Assembly (NCBI GenBank): GCA_902791675.1 | Contig: CADAWW010000008.1 | Coordinates: 1-36,901 of the forward strand | Source of the DNA: an uncultured Bacteroidales bacterium | GTDB lineage: Bacteria > Bacteroidota > Bacteroidia > Bacteroidales > Bacteroidaceae | DNA: 36,901 nucleotides | Reading direction: 5' to 3' | Part shown: positions 29,071-35,398 of the stretch, piece by piece | Numbering within the stretch: the first letter of the stretch is position 1 | How the letters are laid out: every line of letters starts with the position of its first letter | Position numbers and translations under genes: made by a program | The notes under the pieces: generated by a model | What the model saw: only the letters and a program-made list of their open reading frames with translations | Told to the model about the DNA's origin: nothing | Databases searched by the model: none

Positions 29071-31980
29071 ATGTTTTTCAGGATTGTGGTCGTATTTATT
29101 CTTTTTCTTTCTGTATGCTCAGATTGTAATGCGCAGAAAAGACGTAAAGAGAAAAGTCCCTTGGCTGTCTATTTTGAAAATTACCAGAATCCTTTTTTTT
29201 CGTCTGCCGATAAGATTAAAATTGAAGACTTAGATATAAATAACGACGAGAAGAGATATTCCATCTATCTGAATGACGCATTTAAATCTCAGCCATTTAC
29301 TCCAACTCTTGTTCAACACATATACGAAGATGTACGCAGGTCATTAGAGGCACCTTATAACACTTACCAGATACTTATATATGCCCAGGATGTTCTAATA
29401 GAAAAACTTATTCCTATCAGCCTTCTCACAGAACGTGATAGTATAAGAGTTTATGGTAAAAACCTTTATAAAGGCAATTCCTGGGTTTCACCTGTCAATA
29501 TCCCCTACTCCATTGATAAGGGATTGAAGGGTAAACATTTGTGTGTATGGGCCAGTCACGGGAAGTATTATAATGTAAAGAATGCTGAATGGATTTTCCA
29601 ACGCCCCTATCTGTATTGCACGACCGAAGACCTTTTTACTCAAAGTTTTGTTATCCCCTACCTGATACCCATGCTCGAAAATGCCGGAGCTGTCGTATTT
29701 ACACCTCGCGAACGTGATTGGCAGAAAAATGAAGTGATAGTGGACAATGACATGGGTGATAAAGAAGGTATATATCAGGAGAATAATGCCAAGTTTGATT
29801 GGGAAAGTGGAGAAATCGGTTTCTGTAAGTCCCATGAAGTATATACCGACAAGCAAAACCCTTTCTTGGAGGGAACCTACCGCATGATTGAAGCTACGAA
29901 TAACAAACGCCATCTCAGTTCTGCTATTTGGGTTCCTGACATAAAAGAAAGTGGAGATTATGCTGTTTATGTTTCCTACAAGACTTTACCTAATAGTGTA
30001 TGTGATGCCACATATACAATTATACATCAGGGTGTTGCATCTGGTTACAAGGTTAATCAACAGATGGGCGGTGGTACTTGGGTTTATCTGGGAACCTTCC
30101 GCTTTGATAAAGGGAGAAATGACCAGAACTGTATCTATCTTACTAACTATAGTGACTATCGTGGCGTAATAACTGCAGATGCTATCAGACTTGGTGGAGG
30201 AATGGGCAACATTGCCAGATGTGACACCTTAATGAATAATCCCCTTGTTCTGAGCGGATTACCCCGATGCCTCGAGGGTGCACGTTATAATGTACAATGG
30301 TCTGGATTCCCCTTTGAAGTATATTCAAAAGATGGGGCCGACGATTACTCCGACGATATTCGCACTCGTTCTTATGTTCAGAACTATTTGGCTCGCGGAA
30401 GTGCCTACCTGCCTGGCGATAGTGGTCTTTGCGTTCCTCTCGAACTGAGCTTGGCTGTTCATAGTGATGCCGGTTTCAGAAAGGATAACTCTTATATAGG
30501 TACATTAGGTATATATACAACGGGCTATTACGAGAATGTTACGGGTGCCGGACTTTCCAGACTTACCAGTCGGGATTTGGCAGATATTGTGATGACTCAG
30601 GTAACTAACGACCTCACCCAGACGTATGGAAGTTGGAACCGCAGGCAGCTGTACGACAAAAACTATGGTGAGTCACGCGACCCACAGGTTCCGGCAATGA
30701 TACTCGAGATGCTGAGTCATCAGAACTGGCAGGACATGCGTATGGCTCACGATCCTACATTCAAATTCACTATGGCCAGGGCAATCTATAAAGGTGTACT
30801 TAAATACATAAATAATGTACATCAGAACAGCGACTTTTGTGTTCAGCCCCTACCCGTTCAACACCTATCAGCTATTGTCAACGCAAATAACAACGAAGTG
30901 CTTCTCAGCTGGATGCCTACTGTTGACAAGTTAGAGCCTTCCGCTGCACCTACACATTTTATAATATATACGAGTGTTGGTAATAAAGGATATGATAATG
31001 GCATCCTTGTTTCAGCCAATGAGACATCTGTGACATTAGCCATCGAACCCAAAACATTATACCGCTTTAGGGTATGTGCAGTTAACGATGGAGGAAAGAG
31101 CCTTTCTAATCAGGAAGTATGCGCATATATGTCATCACCCGAATGTAAAAGCATCCTGATGGTGGACGGTTTCCAACGTCTTGCCGGTCCGATGCCAGTC
31201 GATAATGATTCTTTACGTGGTTTCAGGCTGGATGTCGATCCAGGAGTGTTGGACGTTAAATCACCTGTTTATTGCGGCAATCAATATATTTTCAGCAAAG
31301 ATTCTTGGAATACCATAGGTGAGAGTAGCAACGAGTTGGAAGGTTTGATACTTGCCGGTAATACCCACGATTATTGCACTCAATATGCCCAGGATATTCT
31401 TTCGGGACCAACAGAATACAATATCAGCAGTTGTGTTTCTTCTGCCCTGCCAACACTGGACACATCTTCCTTCTGTCTTATAAACCTTATTTTCGGAGCT
31501 CAGAAACAAGACGGATATAGTCTTTGCAATTACAAGACCTTTACATCCGACCTGATGTCTGCCATTAATCTGTATGCGGCAAATGGCGGAAATCTGTTAT
31601 TGAGTGGTGCATTTATAGGCTCGGATATGCAAGGGTCAGAAGAACGAATGTTTACCAGCAACGTTTTTAAGTTCAACTACGAACAGTCGTTACCCTTAGA
31701 CAGTATTACCAGCATCGACGGAATGAATACCAGTGTACAGGTATACCATAGGCCCAACGAGTTGCATTATTGGGTCAGAACAGCCGATGTGTTACGCGGT
31801 ACAGAGGGCTCCTTCTGTACTATGCTGTATAAACAGACAGACTTGCCCTGTGCAATTGCTTACAATGGAACTGAAAGAAAATCCATTTCTTTCGGTTTTC
31901 CTTTGGAATGCATAACTGACGAGACAGTACGTAGAAATATAATTAATGCATCCGTTCAATTTCTTTTGAATAATAACTAA
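29071..31980 (+). CDS. Secreted Amidase_3-type N-acetylmuramoyl-L-alanine amidase with golvesin-like and fibronectin III domains
   Basis: The 969-residue protein has a signal peptide (MFFRIVVVFILFLSVCSDCNA). An amidase_3 fold is split by an insertion. His163 lies in CVWASHGKYY, Glu186 in TTEDLFTQSFVIPYL, His464 in LELSLAVHSDAG, and the catalytic-type Glu546 in VPAMILEMLSHQNWQDM; these match the zinc ligands and glutamate of the family. The insertion (about 225-375) has a golvesin C-terminal-like domain (KESGDYAVYVSYKTLPNSV, then GTWVYLGTFRFDKG). A fibronectin III domain follows (about 600-690), then a flavodoxin-like or GATase-like region to the end. Similar proteins are often labelled xanthan lyase in databases. 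The ATG at 29071 is preferred over a TTG at 29062. It should cut peptidoglycan stem peptides. Confidence 0.82.
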   Translation: MFFRIVVVFILFLSVCSDCNAQKRRKEKSPLAVYFENYQNPFFSSADKIKIEDLDINNDEKRYSIYLNDAFKSQPFTPTLVQHIYEDVRRSLEAPYNTYQILIYAQDVLIEKLIPISLLTERDSIRVYGKNLYKGNSWVSPVNIPYSIDKGLKGKHLCVWASHGKYYNVKNAEWIFQRPYLYCTTEDLFTQSFVIPYLIPMLENAGAVVFTPRERDWQKNEVIVDNDMGDKEGIYQENNAKFDWESGEIGFCKSHEVYTDKQNPFLEGTYRMIEATNNKRHLSSAIWVPDIKESGDYAVYVSYKTLPNSVCDATYTIIHQGVASGYKVNQQMGGGTWVYLGTFRFDKGRNDQNCIYLTNYSDYRGVITADAIRLGGGMGNIARCDTLMNNPLVLSGLPRCLEGARYNVQWSGFPFEVYSKDGADDYSDDIRTRSYVQNYLARGSAYLPGDSGLCVPLELSLAVHSDAGFRKDNSYIGTLGIYTTGYYENVTGAGLSRLTSRDLADIVMTQVTNDLTQTYGSWNRRQLYDKNYGESRDPQVPAMILEMLSHQNWQDMRMAHDPTFKFTMARAIYKGVLKYINNVHQNSDFCVQPLPVQHLSAIVNANNNEVLLSWMPTVDKLEPSAAPTHFIIYTSVGNKGYDNGILVSANETSVTLAIEPKTLYRFRVCAVNDGGKSLSNQEVCAYMSSPECKSILMVDGFQRLAGPMPVDNDSLRGFRLDVDPGVLDVKSPVYCGNQYIFSKDSWNTIGESSNELEGLILAGNTHDYCTQYAQDILSGPTEYNISSCVSSALPTLDTSSFCLINLIFGAQKQDGYSLCNYKTFTSDLMSAINLYAANGGNLLLSGAFIGSDMQGSEERMFTSNVFKFNYEQSLPLDSITSIDGMNTSVQVYHRPNELHYWVRTADVLRGTEGSFCTMLYKQTDLPCAIAYNGTERKSISFGFPLECITDETVRRNIINASVQFLLNNN

Positions 31981-31991
31981 TAATTATAAAT

Positions 31992-32330
31992 ATGTATAAG
32001 ATTATCTGTAACATGAAAGCTTCCCGAACCATCGAGATTACGGAGAGGCAACTTCAGACTATTGAGAAATACTCGCTCTTCAGCGACTTGCTGGATAGTA
32101 ATGGCATTGTAGACGAGAGTGTTCTGGATAAATTAAGACTTAACGTCCGTTCACTACTTGAATCCCATTCGTCCGATACAGATTTATTGGATTTATGCCA
32201 GAATGTTTTATTCCATAACAATATGAAATGTTTTGGTCTGCACCAATTGATACTCCTTTTTATCGACTGGGAGAAAGAAAAACTTGATGCATTGAGACCT
32301 ACACTTAAAGAGGATATTGCAGAAGAGTAA
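31992..32330 (+). CDS. Unknown 112-residue soluble protein
   Basis: I do not recognise a family. The product is charged and mainly helical with no export signal. Its N-terminus has a short beta-like segment (MYKIICNMKASRTIEITERQ), then LQTIEKYSLFSDLLDSNGIV, and later helices (SLLESHSSDTDLLDLCQNVL, LHQLILLFIDWEKEKLDAL). The gene starts 11 bp after the amidase gene and ends 10 bp before the ygiQ start. An alternative start is the ATG at 32013 (residue 8). Its place between the two suggests it is co-transcribed, possibly with a function tied to one of them. Confidence 0.75.
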   Translation: MYKIICNMKASRTIEITERQLQTIEKYSLFSDLLDSNGIVDESVLDKLRLNVRSLLESHSSDTDLLDLCQNVLFHNNMKCFGLHQLILLFIDWEKEKLDALRPTLKEDIAEE

Positions 32331-32340
32331 TTCCTGTTTA

Positions 32341-34156
32341 ATGGAACATAAGTTATCAGATTGGTTACCTACCACACGTAAAGAGATGGAACTACGCGGG
32401 TGGGATTGTGCAGATGTAATACTTTTCAGTGCTGATGCCTATGTAGACCATCCTTCTTTCGGTGCTGCCGTTATCGGAAGGCTTCTTGAAGCCGAGGGGC
32501 TTCGTGTATGTATTGTACCGCAACCAGACTGGCATGGAGATTTCCGTGATTTCAAAAAACTTGGTCGCCCCAGACTATGGTTTGGCATTGCACCTGGTTG
32601 TATGGACAGTATGGTCAACAAATATACAGCAGCAAAACGCCTGAGAAGCGAGGATGCCTATAGTCCGGACGGACGACACGACCTTAGGCCTGAATACCCT
32701 ACCATCGTCTATTCCCAAATTCTTAGGCATCTGTATCCCGATGTTCCAATTGTCTTAGGCGGCATCGAGGCAAGTCTGCGGCGGGTAATGCATTACGACT
32801 ATTGGAAAGATAAGTTCATGCCCAGTATTCTCATAGACAGCGAGGCAGATATTATCACTTACGGTATGGGCGAGAAACCTACACTTCAGCTTTCCAATCT
32901 GCTGTCGGAGGCATTGGCCGATTATCATCCTTCTCTGTTTTACGATGAGAATGGCGAAGCGTATATAACCCGTAAAACATTCCGGGATGTCGTTCAGAAG
33001 CGGAATGTTGTTCCACAGACGGTATCTATATATGATTATCACGAGATTCCCGGAGGAATCCAAGAAGATGATATTGTGCTGCACAGTTACGAGGAGTGTT
33101 TGTCAAACCTCAAACTGCATGCCGATAACTTTCGTCATGTCGAGGAGGAAAGCAATAAACTAAAGGCACAACGACTCTTGCAGGAAACAAGAGGAAAGTG
33201 GGTAGTAGTAAATCCGCCTTTCCCGCCATTAAGCCAAGAAGAACTTGATCATAGCTTCGACCTGCCCTACACACGTCTGCCACATCCTAAATATAAAGGC
33301 AAACACATTCCTGCTTATGACATGATAAAGTTCAGTGTCAACCTTCATCGCGGATGTTTTGGCGGATGTGCTTTCTGTACCATTAGTGCACATCAGGGAA
33401 AATTTATCATGAGCCGTTCTAAGGAGAGCATCCTCAAGGAAGTCCGGCAGATAGCCAGGCAACCGGATTTTAAGGGTTATCTAAGTGACTTAGGTGGTCC
33501 CAGTGCCAATATGTATATGATGCATGGTAAAAACTTGAAAGCATGCGCAGTATGTAAACGTCCTTCGTGTATTCATCCTCAGATATGTCCCAACTTGAAT
33601 GGTGATCACCGTCCTCTTCTTGAAATATACAGAGAAGTGGATAGAATGCCCAATATAAAGAAAAGCTTTATTGGCAGTGGCGTAAGATACGACCTTCTGC
33701 TGCACGACTGGAAGGATGAAACGCTGAACCGTGCAGCCAGAGATTACACACGCGAGCTGATTGTCCATCATGTAAGCGGAAGACTGAAGGTGGCACCTGA
33801 ACATACTTCCGATTATGTCTTGGAGATTATGCGCAAACCATCTTTTCGCCTGTTTCATCAGTTCAAGAAGATATTCGATGATATCTGCCATAGGGAACGG
33901 CTTCCCCAAAAATATGGATTTCCAGCTCGAACAAGTACAGGATTTCACCCCCACTCCGCTTACACTTGCTACCACATGTTGGGCAACCGGATATCATCCG
34001 TACACCCTCGAGCCTATCTTCTCGGCTAAAACTCCAAAAGACAAACAACAGCAACGAATGTTCTTTTTCTGGTATAAGAAAGAAGAACGTCGTAATATTG
34101 AACAATATTTGAAACAGATTAAACGTCTGGATTTGCTAAAAAGATTATTTCATTAA
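32341..34156 (+). pseudogene. ygiQ: YgiQ-family (UPF0313) radical SAM protein, internal deletion with frameshift
   Basis: The first part is normal: LSDWLPTTRKEMELRGWDCA start, EASLRRVMHYDYW near 140-152, and the radical SAM cysteines in HRGCFGGCAFCTISAHQG (Cys339, 343 and 346). The frame reads normally to about residue 523 (RERLPQ), then gives a foreign tail of about 39 residues ending at 34029. The true C-terminus resumes in another frame near 33911 as NMDFQLEQVQDFTPTPLT, continues FSAKTPKDKQQQRMFFFWYK and ends at 34156. Between the two parts the family normally has about 26 residues including the PYFISSHPGC segment, and these are absent. About 75-85 bp (3n+2) are therefore missing. The family's role is unknown. 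Confidence 0.9.
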
Positions 34157-34192
34157 CTTAACAAAAATATAAACAGTAAAAAATAGATTAAT

Positions 34193-34660
34193 ATGACAGA
34201 ATGGTTTGAATGTAAAGTTAAATATGATAAGACAATGGACAATGGGCTTATCAAAACAACAACAGATTCCTATTTAGTTGACGCCATCAGTTTTACTGAG
34301 GCTGAGAAGCGCTTTATAGAAGAGATGGAGCCCTATATGACAGGTGAGTTCATCGTCACAGACATCAAGAGAGCCCGTCTTTCCGAACTTATGGAAAGCG
34401 AGGACCTCACAGACGATAAGTGGTTCAAGGCTCGTGTCGCATACATCAGTATCGACGAAAAGAAAGGTACAGAGAAACGTATTGTCCACTCTATGCTGAT
34501 TCAGGCAAAGGATTTCCGTACTGCACTGAATAATCTTGATAAGGGAATGCATGGAACTCTTGGAGATTGGACAATAGTTTCTATTACCGAAACGAAGATT
34601 ATAGACATTTTCAAATCTAAACCGAATGATGAGCCCGTCGAAGATAATCAAGGAGATTAA
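34193..34660 (+). CDS. DUF4494-family protein
   Basis: The 155-residue soluble protein matches the DUF4494 (PF14902) family of Bacteroidetes: the start MTEWFECKVKYDKTMDNGL, AISFTEAEKRFIEEMEPYM near 32-50, DKWFKARVAYISIDEKKGTE near 75-94 and IVSITETKIIDIFKSK near 128-143. The two related halves (WFECKVKYDK and WFKARVAYIS) suggest an internal duplication of an alpha-beta unit. Function is unknown. Its 3' end overlaps the yggS-type gene by 35 bp, so translation of the two is probably coupled. Confidence 0.88.
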   Translation: MTEWFECKVKYDKTMDNGLIKTTTDSYLVDAISFTEAEKRFIEEMEPYMTGEFIVTDIKRARLSELMESEDLTDDKWFKARVAYISIDEKKGTEKRIVHSMLIQAKDFRTALNNLDKGMHGTLGDWTIVSITETKIIDIFKSKPNDEPVEDNQGD

Positions 34661-35297
34661 GCAGACACTTCCAACCGATGTTCAACTTGTTGCCGTAAGT
34701 AAGTTCCATCCATCCGCTATGATCGAAGACGCATATGCTGGCGGTCATCGGATATTTGGCGAAAGTCATGTGCAGGAGCTTCAGCAAAAGTTCGAAGTGC
34801 TACCCAAGGATATTGAGTGGCACTTCATCGGGCATCTGCAGACGAACAAGGTAAAGTACATAGCCCCTTATGTACGGTTGATTCATGCCGTTGATACGCA
34901 TAAACTGCTTGTCGAGATAAACAAGCAAGCCCAGAAGAACAATCGGATTATCGACTGTCTGTTAGAATTGCACATTGCACAGGAAGAAACCAAATACGGT
35001 TTTTCTGCCGATGAAATGTACGACTATGTTAAGCAAGGTGAATGGCGCCAACTTGAAAATGTACGTATCTGCGGTATCATGTGTATGGCCAGTAATGTTG
35101 AGGATAAGGCTCAAATAGCCAGTGAGTTCCAACAGGCAGAGACGTTGTTCAATAAACTTAAAACAGACTTCTTTGCACAGGTGGATAGTTTCTCCATCCG
35201 TTCATGGGGTATGAGCGACGACTATATGATTGCCGTTAATCATGGTAGTAATATGGTAAGAATCGGTAGTAAAATCTTTGGTCCGAGGGTATATTAA
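34626..35297 (+). CDS. YggS/PROSC-family PLP-binding protein
   Basis: The 223-residue protein is a single alanine racemase-like barrel that binds PLP without a known catalytic reaction and helps control PLP and amino-acid balance. The PLP lysine is in LVAVSKFHPSAM (near residue 26), followed by IFGESHVQELQQK near 43-55, WHFIGHLQTNKVKYI near 65-79, LLELHIAQEETKYGF near 112-126 and the phosphate-binding SWGMSDDYMIAV near 193-204. Length fits the family. An in-frame ATG at 34629 follows the chosen ATG at once. It overlaps the DUF4494 gene by 35 bp. Confidence 0.94.
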   Translation: MMSPSKIIKEIKQTLPTDVQLVAVSKFHPSAMIEDAYAGGHRIFGESHVQELQQKFEVLPKDIEWHFIGHLQTNKVKYIAPYVRLIHAVDTHKLLVEINKQAQKNNRIIDCLLELHIAQEETKYGFSADEMYDYVKQGEWRQLENVRICGIMCMASNVEDKAQIASEFQQAETLFNKLKTDFFAQVDSFSIRSWGMSDDYMIAVNHGSNMVRIGSKIFGPRVY

Positions 35298-35314
35298 TTT
35301 CACATTTTCTTTAA

Positions 35315-35326
35315 TTTTGTGCAAAA
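35315..35326. promoter_or_regulatory. TTTTGTGCAAAA element upstream of the acyl-CoA synthetase promoter
   Basis: Same 12-mer as at 964-975. It lies 42 bp upstream of a related palindrome at 35368-35379 and 73 bp upstream of a third partial copy at 35388-35397 (TTTTGTGCAA). It may be a far operator half of a repressor or activator; no direct evidence. Confidence 0.35.
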
Positions 35327-35340
35327 AGTTCGGTAAATTC

Positions 35341-35371
35341 TTGCAAAAACGGTAACTTTAACCTACCTTTG
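35341..35371 (+). promoter_or_regulatory. Promoter of the acyl-CoA synthetase gene
   Basis: TTG at 35341-35343, a 20-bp spacer, then TACCTTTG at 35364-35371, 27 bp before the ATG at 35399. The last bases of the -7 box overlap the palindrome at 35368-35379. Confidence 0.7.
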
Positions 35372-35379
35372 TGCACAAA
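35368..35379. promoter_or_regulatory. Perfect 12-bp palindrome TTTGTGCACAAA overlapping the -7 box
   Basis: The sequence equals its own reverse complement and covers the end of the -7 box and the expected transcription start. A bound regulator would block initiation there. GCACAAA (35373-35379) can also pair with TTTGTGC (35389-35395) in the mRNA leader just before the start codon. Confidence 0.45.
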
Positions 35380-35398
35380 TTTAAAGATTTTGTGCAAT

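Noticed and set aside
29071..31980. Annotation as xanthan lyase
   Set aside because: No polysaccharide lyase signature is seen, while the amidase_3 residue set is present.
33490..33975. A 161-codon minus-strand frame inside ygiQ
   Set aside because: Antisense to conserved YgiQ sequence; length is explained by codon bias of the real gene.
33815..34156. The C-terminal ygiQ fragment as a separate small gene
   Set aside because: Its first 33 codons are foreign-frame sequence; only the part from about 33911 is YgiQ-like, so it is the displaced end of the same gene.
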